NCBI GenBank assembly: GCA_022710485.1
Contig: JAKLGU010000001.1
Location: 173,501 to 237,500 of the forward strand
Origin: Gemmatimonadota bacterium
GTDB lineage: Bacteria > Gemmatimonadota > Gemmatimonadetes > Gemmatimonadales > GWC2-71-9
Reading direction: 5' to 3'
Length of the DNA stretch: 64,000 nt
In this document: positions 16,577 to 24,967 of the stretch, piece after piece
Layout: each line of letters starts with the position of its first letter
Position numbering within the stretch: position 1 is the stretch's first letter
The notes under the pieces: model-generated
Seen by the model: only the letters and a program-made list of their open reading frames with translations
Databases searched by the model: none
Told to the model about the DNA's origin: nothing
Position numbers and translations under genes: made by a program

Positions 16577-17536
16577 GTGGCGGAAACCAAGAGTGTGGGT
16601 GCCCTGCAGATCAAGAATGCGGACCGCGGGGAAGTGGAAGCGGTGGTGGCCACGCTAAACGTCGTGGACCATGAGCTGGACGTGATTCTGCCCGGTGCCA
16701 TCCCGGACCAGTCGCGGGTGAAGCTGAGCTTCTACGGCCATGGCGCGATGTTCGGCGATGCGCCGGTCGGCAAGGGCCTCGTGCGGGAAGTCGGCAACCG
16801 GGCAGTGCTTACGGGCCAGTTCTTCATGGGCACCGAGCGCGGACGCGAGGCATTCGAGACGATAAAGGCCCTGGGAGCGGACAGCGAGTGGTCAATCGGC
16901 TACCGGCCGGAGACAGTTGCCGAGCTCACGCCCGAGTGGCGGGCCAAGGGGGCCCGTCGGCTCCTCCAGCGGATCGCGCTGTTCGAGGTGAGCCCGGTCC
17001 TGCGGGGTGCCTCGCGCGACACCATGACGCTGGCAGTCAAGCACGGGTCGGAGTCGTCCGAGATCGCTGCGATCTTCGCCCAGCATCTTGCCCGCGAGGT
17101 GCGCGCGAAGGAGTTGAATCGCCGAGAGGAGTTCCACCGCATCCGCACCCAGATCGCCGAACGCGAGTTCACCCACGCGCAAAACGCGAAGGAGTATGAG
17201 CTGCGCCTTCGATACCGGGGCTCGCCGCCGCCGGTGGGACTCACGCTGTTCCTCGCCCTCGCGAAGGCGCGCCTCGGCATCACCGCAAGGACCAGCCCGC
17301 ACATCGTGATGGTGAAGGAGTTCGAGGGGGCACCGAACCGGCTGGGCGTCTACACGCCTTCGGAACACTTGGTGCGGGTCCGGGACGACCTAACCGGCCT
17401 CGAGCTGCATCGGACACTCGCCCATGAACTGGCCCACAGCAAGGAAGCGATCGAGGGACGGGAGCACTCCGAGGACTTCGCCGAAGCCGCGGCGGAGGAC
17501 GTCCTGGTCGCGTGGAATCGGTTCTCCTACCCATGA
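16577..17536 (+). CDS. HK97-family prohead protease with C-terminal HExxH domain
   Basis: 319 residues. Residues 1-160 are a prohead protease (peptidase U35): VVDHELDVILPGA, His55 in FYGHGAMFG and Ser106 in SEWSIGYRP are the probable catalytic pair. After a charged helical linker (about 165-215), residues 220-319 contain HELAH (His283, His287) with another His at 297 before SEDF, as in SprT/zincin-like metal sites. The GTG at 16577 has AGGAGGAG upstream; the open frame extends further back. No scaffold or major capsid gene follows, so its substrate is not encoded here. The fusion is unusual. Confidence 0.75.
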   Translation: MAETKSVGALQIKNADRGEVEAVVATLNVVDHELDVILPGAIPDQSRVKLSFYGHGAMFGDAPVGKGLVREVGNRAVLTGQFFMGTERGREAFETIKALGADSEWSIGYRPETVAELTPEWRAKGARRLLQRIALFEVSPVLRGASRDTMTLAVKHGSESSEIAAIFAQHLAREVRAKELNRREEFHRIRTQIAEREFTHAQNAKEYELRLRYRGSPPPVGLTLFLALAKARLGITARTSPHIVMVKEFEGAPNRLGVYTPSEHLVRVRDDLTGLELHRTLAHELAHSKEAIEGREHSEDFAEAAAEDVLVAWNRFSYP

Positions 17537-17748
17537 AGACCGCGCGGGTGGCACCACGAACCGCCGAGCATCTGTGGGCCCGAGCCCGCGAGCTCGTCCG
17601 GCGCGGGGCCCCCTTCAGTCCGGCGGAGGCCGATGAGCTCCGGGCGGTCCACCCGCAGATCTACGGGCGCGCGATTCGTGACGGGCTCGACGTGGTGACG
17701 ATCCAGACGGTGGCGGCGTTCCGTCGCTTCATCCGTGACGTTGAGTGA
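17533..17748 (+). CDS. Small hypothetical protein
   Basis: 71 residues, ATG overlapping the protease stop (ATGA). It includes RRGAPFSPAEADELRAVHP and a C-terminal IQTVAAFRRFIRDVE. No family recognised. It is the only gene between protease and gp10-like gene, where a major capsid gene normally lies. 17749-17850 shows no gene. Confidence 0.45.
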   Translation: MKTARVAPRTAEHLWARARELVRRGAPFSPAEADELRAVHPQIYGRAIRDGLDVVTIQTVAAFRRFIRDVE

Positions 17749-17850
17749 GAGGGTGCGTGGGAGGCGCGGCGATCCTCCATCGTCGCTTGCTCTTTGCGCG
17801 GAGACTCCCCGCATTCCTCTCTCCCTGAACTCGAAGCAGCTTGAGGACCC

Positions 17851-18336
17851 ATGATCCGGATCCTGCCCAACGGCCTGAAAGGCGCCACCGTCCAAGTCAA
17901 CCGCAAGCTCGAGCGGACACTCAACGAGCTGGGCGGCGTGCGGAGCCCCGAGATGCGGGCGGCCGGGAACACCCTGGCCAAGAGCATCCGGAAGACGCTG
18001 AGCACCCGGGCTGGGGGACAGCCCAGCGCGCCGGGGCAGCCGCCCCGTCGGCAGACCGGCGCCCTGGCCAAGAGCGTGAAGGCCGCTCCGCTCGGCGACG
18101 TGGTCCGAGTGGGGCCGCTCCGGTTCACGGCGTCCTTCATGGAGGAGGGCGTGCAGGCGGTCAAGGGCGAGACGCGTCGCAGCCGGGGCCGACGGAACCG
18201 GAGTCGAGTGACCAAGAAGAAGCGGTCGCTCACCATCGCGCCCCGCCCCTTCATGGCGCGGGCGCTCGAGGCGGTGAAGGGCCAGCTGCTGGATGTGTTC
18301 GTGCGGGAAGGCCGGAAGCACCTGGAACGATCCTAA
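17851..18336 (+). CDS. HK97 gp10-like tail-completion protein
   Basis: 161 residues. The pattern fits the gp10 family: an N-terminal helix with LERTLNELGG, a mid-region RTG-type segment RRQTGALAKSVKA and a C-terminal RPFMARALEAVKGQLLDVF. A Lys/Arg-rich insertion (RRSRGRRNRSRVTKKKR) is prominent. Gp10-type proteins bind at the head-tail joint of siphophages. It is followed 17 bp later by the next gene. Confidence 0.75.
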   Translation: MIRILPNGLKGATVQVNRKLERTLNELGGVRSPEMRAAGNTLAKSIRKTLSTRAGGQPSAPGQPPRRQTGALAKSVKAAPLGDVVRVGPLRFTASFMEEGVQAVKGETRRSRGRRNRSRVTKKKRSLTIAPRPFMARALEAVKGQLLDVFVREGRKHLERS

Positions 18337-18353
18337 GCGAGGGGAGAGTCGAC

Positions 18354-18671
18354 ATGCTGCATGTCACTTGGGGAGCCAGCGTCACGGTGCCGTCCGGCGA
18401 GCTGGTGCCGGAGTCCTTCGACGGCGAGTTGCGTGCGGGGCTCCTCCTCGGGATCGAGCCGAAGGACGAGGAGCGGCTCCGGGTGGACGCCTACGGGAGC
18501 CGCGACGAACTGGCGCGTCTGGTGGCCGCGGCGATCTGCCTGGCCCACGAACACGGCTACCTGCCGGCCGCGCTGGGCTACGCCGCGAGGATGAACCCTG
18601 GCGCCGCGGCCTACGTGCTCCGCGGACAGGTGGAGGACACGTCGGTGAACGCGGGAGGTTCCCTTGGGTAG
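18354..18671 (+). CDS. Hypothetical protein before the tape measure
   Basis: 105 residues, ATG with GGGGAGAG upstream. Segments: VTWGASVTVPSGELVPESFDGELR (beta) and DELARLVAAAICLAHEHGYLPAAL (helical). It occupies the place of tail chaperones or tail tube in siphophages, but no slippery frameshift pair is evident and I recognise no family. It overlaps the tape measure start by 8 bp. Confidence 0.5.
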   Translation: MLHVTWGASVTVPSGELVPESFDGELRAGLLLGIEPKDEERLRVDAYGSRDELARLVAAAICLAHEHGYLPAALGYAARMNPGAAAYVLRGQVEDTSVNAGGSLG

Positions 18672-21654
18672 GGCCGTTTCCGTGGGGAAGATCTTCTACG
18701 AGCTCACAGCCAACACCCAGGGCCTTGAGCGAGAGCTCAAGGGCGCTGAGAAATCGCTCGGACGATTCTCAGCCTACGTCAAGGCGAACCCGGCGGCCGC
18801 CGCCGGCGCGCTCGGGGTCGCCCTGCTCGGCATCGCCGCCAAGGCCACAGAGATGGCGGAGGGCGTAGACAAGGCGTTTCGGAAAGTCGGCGCGCTGGTG
18901 CCCGACCTGGCTAACAACCTCAAGCGTGCGCAGCGCGGCGTCGCCGAGCTCGCCGTGGTCACGGGCAAGAGCCAGGAGCAGCTCCTCCAGGAAGCCGAGG
19001 CGATCGCCAAGGGTGGCGTGGAAGGGACCGACGACCTGCTCCGGCGGCTCCGGGTGCTGCAGGACCTGGCGGACGCCACCGGCGGCGACGTGGCCACGCT
19101 GGCGAACGGCCTTGATCAGGCCCTCGATGTCTTCGGCCTGGCCGCCGACAAGGCCGGTGAAGTCACGGCGAAGCTCTTCACGATCAGCCAGGGCAAGGCG
19201 CCGATCGAGGACCTGTTCGCCGCGCTCCAGGCCGCGGCGCCCGGCATCCGGCAACTCGGGCTCGACTTCGACACCGCTGCGGCGGCGCTCGGCACCCTGC
19301 TCAACCAGGGCCTCAACGCGAAGCAGGCGGGCGCGGCCCTCAAGGAGATGGCCGGCCAGGGCGAGCGGGGGGCCGCGAAGCTCCGGGAGCTGGCCGGGGC
19401 CGGCATCGACACGGCGGCGGCGCTCCGGCAGATGGCGGAGGCGGACCGGCTGGTCCGGGAGAGCGCCAGCCGGACTGCGGCCAGCACCTTTCAGAGGTAC
19501 AACAACGAGCTCATCGAGCTGGGCACCCGGATCTTGCCGATGGTGACGACGGGACTACAGGCGCTTCTCGGTCTGATTGATCAGGTCACCGGCAAGTCCC
19601 GGCAGATCGGGGAGCAGGCGCAGATTGTCACCGCATCTGTCCTGGGCCAGGCGATGGCGTCTGGGCGCATTGACCCCCGCTCCGAACTCGACGCCGAGAA
19701 AGTGAAGCGGTTCGCCGACGCGATTCGGGAGGTGCGGCTCGGCATCCGGGCCGGGCGTCTGGATCTCGCCGCGCTCTCGAGGGAAGAGCTCACCCAACTC
19801 CAACAGGCGTTTGATCAGTTCGCCCGGCTCAGCGCCACGCAGGCGCGCGGTACCCTGCCCGATCTCTTCGCCGTGCGGAAGCAGGTCGCCGAGACCAGCA
19901 CGGACATCGGGAAACTGCAGGCACAGATCGCAGCCCTCCTTGCGGGAAAGGGGGCGGCGGGTAGCGGGGGAACTCCAGGGGATGGTTTGGCGGGCGCCGT
20001 CGGACAAACCGCTGCCGACCTCCGGGCGGACCTAGAGAAACAGCTGGCTGGCTTCACGGAGACGCTCGTGGACGACGCGGTGGCCGCCACGGAGCGCTTC
20101 CGCGACGAGATGGGCGTCAAGCTGGCCGCGCTCTCCGGCGACGAGCGCGCGGCCCTCCAGCAGCTGGTGGACCAAGTCCTGGCCGCGATGGAGGCGCGCA
20201 CGCTCCTCCTGCGGGCGGCCGAAGGGATCCGGACCACACCGCGGGTCGTGGGTGGCAAGGACGGCTCCATCCCGCTTCGGACCGACTACTCAGCGGCCGA
20301 CAAGCGGATGGTCGAGCGGACCAAGGAATTGAAGGAGGCCGAAGAGGAGCTGGCCGACGCGCGGCGGGAGGCCATCCAAGAGGCCGCGCGACAAGCCCAG
20401 GCGATCGAGGAGGCGGGCCGCGGGGCGTTGCAGCTCGCGGAGTCGATGGGCCTCCTCTCCGACCAGGCAGCCGAGGCGGCCGAGGCGGTGCTCCAGATCG
20501 CCAGCAGCGCCAAGCAGCTCTCCGAGCTGAGCAAGCTCGAGGGGGGCGCCAGCCTCACGGAGATGCTCCCTGGCATCCTGAGCATCGCCGGCGGGGTTGC
20601 CTCCCTCATCTCGGGCCTCTTCGGCGAGAGCCCGGAAGAGCGACGCCGGCGCGAGATCCAGGAGCAGAACACCGAGGCCATCCTCGAGCTGAGCCGGTCG
20701 ATCGGGGCCTTCGGCGGCCGGCTGGCCGGCACGGCCGGCAGCACGACGCTGGGCGTCCAGTCCGCTGTGACCTCGGCGCTGGGCAGCGGTGGCCAGATCG
20801 GTGTCCCGTTCCGGCTGCGGGAAGCGCTGGCGAACCTCGGCCTCTCGATGACCGACCTCAAGGACGTGGCGGCGAGCCTCGGGATCTCGTTTGCCGGCGC
20901 CCTGCCCTCGGTCACGGAGATGAACCAACTCCTCCAGGCCATCGCCGCCAACCAGCTCGCGGCCCGGACGGGCACGTTCGCCGGCCAGCTGGGACAGCTG
21001 CAGGACATCTTCGACGTCTTCGACATCACGGACCCGCTGGAGCAGCTCCGGAAGCTGGTGGATCTCTTCGACGACCCGAAGTTCGGGAGCCCGGCGCTGC
21101 GGCAGGCGCTGGCCGGCCTCGACCTCTCGACGCCGGAAGGCCGGGCGGCGGCCGAGAAGGCCATCCAGGAACTGGTCAAGCGGCTGGGGCTGGCACCCGA
21201 CCAGGGTGGGATCTCGCTCGGCGACCTGGGCGCCATGACGCCGGAGGAGTTTCGGCAGGCGCTGCTCGACCTGGAGCGACGGCTGGACGAGCTGGGGCAG
21301 ACCGGTGGGCCGCAAGGGGAGACCCAGGGTTTCGCGGTCTCGCGGACCATCACCGAGGCGCAGGGCAGCCTGGTCATCAGTCAGCTCACCACCGTGGCGT
21401 ACTGGCAGGAGCGGCTCTACCACCTCCTCGACATGCGGATGCTGCAGCCGCCGAGCATCATCCCCGGCGTGCCCCAAGGCGTGGCGGCGGTCGACGTGAC
21501 GATCTACCAGAACTTCCCCGCCGGAGCGGACCCGGCCCGGGCCACGGAGATGGGCTCTGCGGCAGGGGATGCTTTGGTCGCGAAACTCGACGCCGCGCTG
21601 GGAGTGCGCTACCGGACCAAGAAGTTGCTCTCGGGCAACGTGATCACGGTGTAG
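18664..21654 (+). CDS. Phage tail tape measure protein
   Basis: 996 residues. The N-terminal part (YELTANTQGLERELKGAEKSL) and the following region with repeated ATGGDV, KAGEVT and LGTLLNQGL match TP901-type tape measures. A hydrophobic stretch lies near 40-60 (AAAAGALGVALLGIAA) and another near 640. Long Ala/Gln/Glu helices fill the middle. Tape measures set the length of a siphophage tail and are ejected with DNA. A TTG start is chosen because GGGAGG lies 4 bases before it; a GTG at 18682 is the alternative. The length would suggest a tail of roughly 150 nm by the usual rule, as an estimate only. Confidence 0.85.
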   Translation: MGRAVSVGKIFYELTANTQGLERELKGAEKSLGRFSAYVKANPAAAAGALGVALLGIAAKATEMAEGVDKAFRKVGALVPDLANNLKRAQRGVAELAVVTGKSQEQLLQEAEAIAKGGVEGTDDLLRRLRVLQDLADATGGDVATLANGLDQALDVFGLAADKAGEVTAKLFTISQGKAPIEDLFAALQAAAPGIRQLGLDFDTAAAALGTLLNQGLNAKQAGAALKEMAGQGERGAAKLRELAGAGIDTAAALRQMAEADRLVRESASRTAASTFQRYNNELIELGTRILPMVTTGLQALLGLIDQVTGKSRQIGEQAQIVTASVLGQAMASGRIDPRSELDAEKVKRFADAIREVRLGIRAGRLDLAALSREELTQLQQAFDQFARLSATQARGTLPDLFAVRKQVAETSTDIGKLQAQIAALLAGKGAAGSGGTPGDGLAGAVGQTAADLRADLEKQLAGFTETLVDDAVAATERFRDEMGVKLAALSGDERAALQQLVDQVLAAMEARTLLLRAAEGIRTTPRVVGGKDGSIPLRTDYSAADKRMVERTKELKEAEEELADARREAIQEAARQAQAIEEAGRGALQLAESMGLLSDQAAEAAEAVLQIASSAKQLSELSKLEGGASLTEMLPGILSIAGGVASLISGLFGESPEERRRREIQEQNTEAILELSRSIGAFGGRLAGTAGSTTLGVQSAVTSALGSGGQIGVPFRLREALANLGLSMTDLKDVAASLGISFAGALPSVTEMNQLLQAIAANQLAARTGTFAGQLGQLQDIFDVFDITDPLEQLRKLVDLFDDPKFGSPALRQALAGLDLSTPEGRAAAEKAIQELVKRLGLAPDQGGISLGDLGAMTPEEFRQALLDLERRLDELGQTGGPQGETQGFAVSRTITEAQGSLVISQLTTVAYWQERLYHLLDMRMLQPPSIIPGVPQGVAAVDVTIYQNFPAGADPARATEMGSAAGDALVAKLDAALGVRYRTKKLLSGNVITV

Positions 21655-21658
21655 GGGC

Positions 21659-21982
21659 GTGTCCATCCAGAGCGAAGTCCAGTACGCGGTAGTGGACCAC
21701 GCGATGAGCGGCGACAACACGCTCGTCGCGGCGGTCACCGGGAAGAAGATCCGCGTCGTGGCGTTCCTCCTCGTGGCGGCGGGCACCGTCACCGCCCGCT
21801 TCGAGTCTGGCGCGGGCGGGACGGCGCTCACCGGTCAAATGTCGATGGGATCCGGTTCCTGGATTTCCGCCCCGTACAACCCGGCCGGGTGGCTCGAGAC
21901 GGTCGCCGGGCAGCTGCTCAACCTCGAGCTGTCAGGCGCCGTTTCGGTCGACGGGATGCTGGGGTACGTGCTGGTGGAGTGA
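21659..21982 (+). CDS. Small virion-like protein
   Basis: 107 residues, GTG start four bases after the tape measure. A beta-rich protein: SGDNTLVAAVTGKKIRVV, FLLVAAGTVTARFESGAGGTALTG, and a last LNLELSGAVSVDG. Similar short proteins occur in phage tail or fibre clusters. It is the last plus-strand structural gene; no tail fibre, lysin or holin gene follows. Confidence 0.6.
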   Translation: MSIQSEVQYAVVDHAMSGDNTLVAAVTGKKIRVVAFLLVAAGTVTARFESGAGGTALTGQMSMGSGSWISAPYNPAGWLETVAGQLLNLELSGAVSVDGMLGYVLVE

Positions 21983-22013
21983 TCCGGGACCGCTCGAGTT
22001 TGGAAAAGTCCCG

Positions 22014-22271
22014 TTAGTGGCCGAGGTCATAGGTGGTGATCACTGGAGGTAGCGCGCTGGCGCCTCGCTTCTTCCGCACGAGTCCCTTGAATCGGTCGGG
22101 CTCGGGCAGTTCAATCGTGCCGAGCTCAAGCTCCCTGTGAACGGTCCCGGAGAGCCAGAAGTCCCCACATCTCGGGCAGCGGAACCCTGCATGCCCCTCG
22201 AGAGGGGACAACGACCCGGCTGGTGAATCGCACGCTTTGCAATGATGCTCTGCCACGGCCTCCTCCTCCAC
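22014..22271 (-). CDS. Small zinc-ribbon protein
   Basis: 85 residues, GTG start 6 bp after the XRE repressor stop on the same strand. Two Cys pairs, CKAC and CPRCG, form a zinc ribbon (FRCPRCGDFWLSG). Function unknown; probably cotranscribed with the repressor. Confidence 0.5.
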   Translation of the reverse strand: MEEEAVAEHHCKACDSPAGSLSPLEGHAGFRCPRCGDFWLSGTVHRELELGTIELPEPDRFKGLVRKKRGASALPPVITTYDLGH

Positions 22272-22276
22272 GACGG

Positions 22277-22501
22277 TCAGTCTCCGCGCCGGCGCTTGGG
22301 CTCGCGGACGATCAGCTCGCCAGGCTCGCAATCGAGCGCCTGGCAGAGCTTGTCGATGAGGGCGAGGGTGTCCTGGCGGGAGTGGCCGTTCTCGATGTCG
22401 TTGATCGTGGCTTGCCGAACCCCGACTCGCGCGGCGAGCGCCGCCTGGGTCAACCCAGCCGCCTCGCGAAGCGCCTTCAGTCTGAAGTGTGCCGGTGCCA
22501 T
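22277..22501 (-). CDS. XRE-family repressor
   Basis: 74 residues. A classic Cro/C1-type HTH: RLKALREAAGLTQAALAARVGVRQATINDIENG, followed by LIDKLCQALDCEPGELI. The ATG at 22501 is used here; a TTG six codons earlier is possible. It is divergent from the plus-strand run 22602-24863 (hypotheticals plus integrase) and can repress integrase expression. It overlaps none of the neighbours. Confidence 0.85.
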   Translation of the reverse strand: MAPAHFRLKALREAAGLTQAALAARVGVRQATINDIENGHSRQDTLALIDKLCQALDCEPGELIVREPKRRRGD

Positions 22502-22511
22502 GGTGTCAACG

Positions 22512-22553
22512 ATACGCAAAAGCGGAGTATTGCGCCACTACGGATATGCGTAT
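22512..22553. promoter_or_regulatory. Divergent operator between repressor and integrase operon
   Basis: ATACGCA (22512-22518) and its complement TGCGTAT (22547-22553) frame an AT-richer segment between the XRE gene and the gene at 22602. The right arm overlaps the near-palindrome ATATGCGTAT. These are probable repressor binding sites and cover the expected promoters. Confidence 0.55.
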
Positions 22554-22601
22554 AGCTTGGGATCATTCCCCAACGTGCGGCCCGTCCGCCAGGAGGCACA
22601 G

Positions 22602-23081
22602 ATGACCCGACCCGTTGCATCCCCCAAGGTCGCCGCCGCGGTCCGGCGCGCTGGCAAGCAGCTGCTGCAGGCGTGCCGGGACGCCGGAGCGCCAGTTGCG
22701 GAACATTCGGAGGTGTGGCCTTTCGATGAGGCAGCGACGATTGCCAAGCACCTCCGGCCAGGCGACGTCTTGGCTGCCCAGGCGGCGTACCGAATGTTGG
22801 TTGATGCCATCGCGGGCGACATCCGCGACCACGGTTGCACCTATGCGGAGGCCCCGAAGCTGGAGCGCGCCCTGGCGGAGTTCGTGGAGTCGCATGGCTA
22901 CGGCTACTCCAAGGGCAAGTTCACGGATGACCACGCGAGGTTTCTCGAGGTGCAGCAACAGGAAACCGCTCGACGCGAAGCCAAGGTGCGGGAGCACAAA
23001 CAGATCATGGCAAGGCTGGAGCACAACTTCCTCGAGGGCGATCCCGAGCTGAAGCAGCTCCTCGCGGGGGCGCGGCCGTGA
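22602..23081 (+). CDS. Hypothetical protein, first gene of the integrase operon
   Basis: 159 residues, ATG with AGGAGG five bases upstream. Helical throughout: KVAAAVRRAGKQLLQACRDAG, AAYRMLVDAIAGDIRDHG, ending in a Gln/Glu/Arg-rich helix. No family recognised. Being first after the operator, it might be a regulator or directionality factor. Confidence 0.55.
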   Translation: MTRPVASPKVAAAVRRAGKQLLQACRDAGAPVAEHSEVWPFDEAATIAKHLRPGDVLAAQAAYRMLVDAIAGDIRDHGCTYAEAPKLERALAEFVESHGYGYSKGKFTDDHARFLEVQQQETARREAKVREHKQIMARLEHNFLEGDPELKQLLAGARP

Positions 23082-23371
23082 GCCCGGCTGCGCAGGAGCC
23101 TGCCGTGCTCATCGCAGAGCGCGCGGTGCCGGAGCTGGGCATCCAGGCGGGGGAGCGGGTGGTGGTTCGGCCCGGCACCCAGTACCCCGTCGTCATCCAG
23201 CGCGACGTGCCCCCGAACTACACGTCGCTACGCTCCGCATTGGAAGCTGGGGAGCTGCGCCCTCTCACCGCCAATGCGGCGGCCCTGCTGCGCTCAGCGC
23301 AGGGCGGGCCGCACCTCGAGCTGGTCCGGCGCTCCCCAGCGAGCCCGGAGCCAGAAGGCGACGCCGCATGA
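23078..23371 (+). CDS. Hypothetical protein
   Basis: 97 residues, GTG start overlapping the previous stop. Beta-rich centre (GERVVVRPGTQYPVVIQRDVP). No family recognised. Coupled to both neighbours by overlaps. Confidence 0.45.
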   Translation: MSPAAQEPAVLIAERAVPELGIQAGERVVVRPGTQYPVVIQRDVPPNYTSLRSALEAGELRPLTANAAALLRSAQGGPHLELVRRSPASPEPEGDAA

Positions 23372-23580
23372 CGACCGCCCCTGCCTGGCCCGCCGAGTGG
23401 TGCGCGGGCCCGCCGTCCGCGGAGCCCCCTCCGAAGCGTTCCGAAGCGTTCCCGCTGGCGATCTGTGGGCGGGCGGGGTGCAGCCGCCCCCTCCCGGCAG
23501 CACGGCGCCACGGGAGCGCCAGGCGATTCTGCTCCCCGCGATGCCGGCGCCTGGCCTGGCAAGCAAGGAGGGCCGCATGA
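23368..23580 (+). CDS. Small cysteine-containing zinc-finger-like protein
   Basis: 70 residues, ATGA overlaps on both sides. It has CGRAGCSRPLP then FCSPRCRRLAWQ, a CxxxxC...CxxxC arrangement like small zinc fingers found next to phage integrases. Function unknown; the position next to integrase hints at a DNA-binding accessory role. Confidence 0.5.
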   Translation: MTTAPAWPAEWCAGPPSAEPPPKRSEAFPLAICGRAGCSRPLPAARRHGSARRFCSPRCRRLAWQARRAA

Positions 23581-24863
23581 CCCAATCACGCCGCCGCGGC
23601 ACGATCGAGCCCCGGGGGGATGGCTGGCTGGTGCGGGTCACCCTCGGCATGGACCCCGTGACCGGGAAGCGGGCCCGGATCAGCCAGACAGTCCGCGGGA
23701 AGCGGACCGACGCCCAGCGAGTCCTCACCGAGCTCCTGGGCAAGCAGGACCGGGGCGTCCCCCTCCCCCGCTCCCGCATGACCCTCGGCGATTGGCTGGA
23801 TGAGTTCGATCGAGTCTGGAGCGGCCCCCTGGCGCCGCAGACCCGCGAGAACGCTGCCCAGGCGATTCGCTGCTACGTCTCACCTGCCCTGCGTTCTGTG
23901 CGCCTGGTGGCGCTCCGGGCCGGCCATGTCCAGGCGGTCTACAACGGCATGGCTCAGCGTGGGCTCGCGCCGGCGACGATCAGCAACCTCCACCGGATCC
24001 TGAGCTCCCGGCTCGCGAAGGCGGTCGAGCTGGGGCACCTCGCCCAACATCCCCTGGCGGGCGCCGCCCCACCGGCCGAGCGCCGGCGGGAGTACCGAGT
24101 CCTGAGCCAGGCCGAGGCGCGAGTCTTCCTCGAGGAGGTCGAACGTGATGACCTAGCGGCGCTCTGGACTCTGTTGCTCCTGACCGGACTGCGGCCGGCG
24201 GAGGCCCTGGGGCTCAAGTGGGAGGATCTGGACGGGGAGCGGCTGACGGTCCGGCGGGCGCTGGTTCGCTTGGCGAAGGGTCAATGGGAGCTGGCGGAGA
24301 CCAAGACTCGTCGTGGGCGCACACTGACCCTCCCTGGGCCCGTCTCGCGGGCCTTGGTGCGTCACCGCGCTCGCCAGAGCCAGGTGCGGCTGCAGCTGGG
24401 CTCCGAGTACGCGACCCACGGGCTGATCTTCGCTTCCAGCTTCGGGCGGCCGCTCCGGTGGGACAACGCCGTTCGCCGGCATTTCGCGCCGATCCTGGCG
24501 CGCACCTCGGTCCGCCTGGCGGGCCTGACTGCGCCGGAAGCCCCCCTGAAGGAAGATGGCCGGGCGGCGTGGCGGGAGTGGGCTGCGCACAGGGGCAAGG
24601 TGGAGGAACGGGCCCTGGAGGTCACCGGTCTCGCGCGGATGCGACCCTACGACCTCAGGCACAGCGCGGCTACTCTGCTCCTGGCCTCAGGGGAGCACCC
24701 CAAGATCGTGGCCGAGCTCCTGGGCCACGCCAAGGTCACTCTCACGCTCGATACCTACAGCCACGTCAGCCCGGCGATGATGGACCAGGCGGCCAAGCGG
24801 ATGGAGGAGCTGGTCTCGGGGCCGGCGACTCCACGGCCCCGCATCGGCTTGGGGCCCCGGTAG
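23577..24863 (+). CDS. int: Tyrosine site-specific recombinase (integrase)
   Basis: 428 residues. It begins with an AP2-like arm-binding region (GTIEPRGDGWLVRVTLG), then a SAM-like core-binding domain (TLGDWLDEF to LAQHPL), and a catalytic domain with Arg in TGLRPAEALGL, Lys in the beta hairpin TKTRRGR, His-x-x-Arg in YDLRHSAATLL, His in LLGHAKVTLTLDTYSHV and the Tyr nucleophile in the same stretch (DTYSHV). The full set is intact. It presumably integrates the element at tRNA-Gly. Its start overlaps the previous stop. The gene lies 3.1 kb from the right repeat, not next to it as usual; an integrase relic and the TAC operon intervene. Confidence 0.95.
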   Translation: MTQSRRRGTIEPRGDGWLVRVTLGMDPVTGKRARISQTVRGKRTDAQRVLTELLGKQDRGVPLPRSRMTLGDWLDEFDRVWSGPLAPQTRENAAQAIRCYVSPALRSVRLVALRAGHVQAVYNGMAQRGLAPATISNLHRILSSRLAKAVELGHLAQHPLAGAAPPAERRREYRVLSQAEARVFLEEVERDDLAALWTLLLLTGLRPAEALGLKWEDLDGERLTVRRALVRLAKGQWELAETKTRRGRTLTLPGPVSRALVRHRARQSQVRLQLGSEYATHGLIFASSFGRPLRWDNAVRRHFAPILARTSVRLAGLTAPEAPLKEDGRAAWREWAAHRGKVEERALEVTGLARMRPYDLRHSAATLLLASGEHPKIVAELLGHAKVTLTLDTYSHVSPAMMDQAAKRMEELVSGPATPRPRIGLGPR

Positions 24864-24967
24864 TCGATCGCGCACGGCCGGCGCACTCTTCCGAACCCTC
24901 CCTGGGCGGTGTATGGTAGGGTCGACATGGCTTAGAGCGATCAACACTCAACTCCCCGAGGCGTGCC

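Noticed and set aside
20286..21831. Long minus-strand frames opposite the tape measure
   Set aside because: Composition is that of complementary-strand shadow in GC-rich DNA (Arg/Ser/Ala-rich), with no start site or motif.
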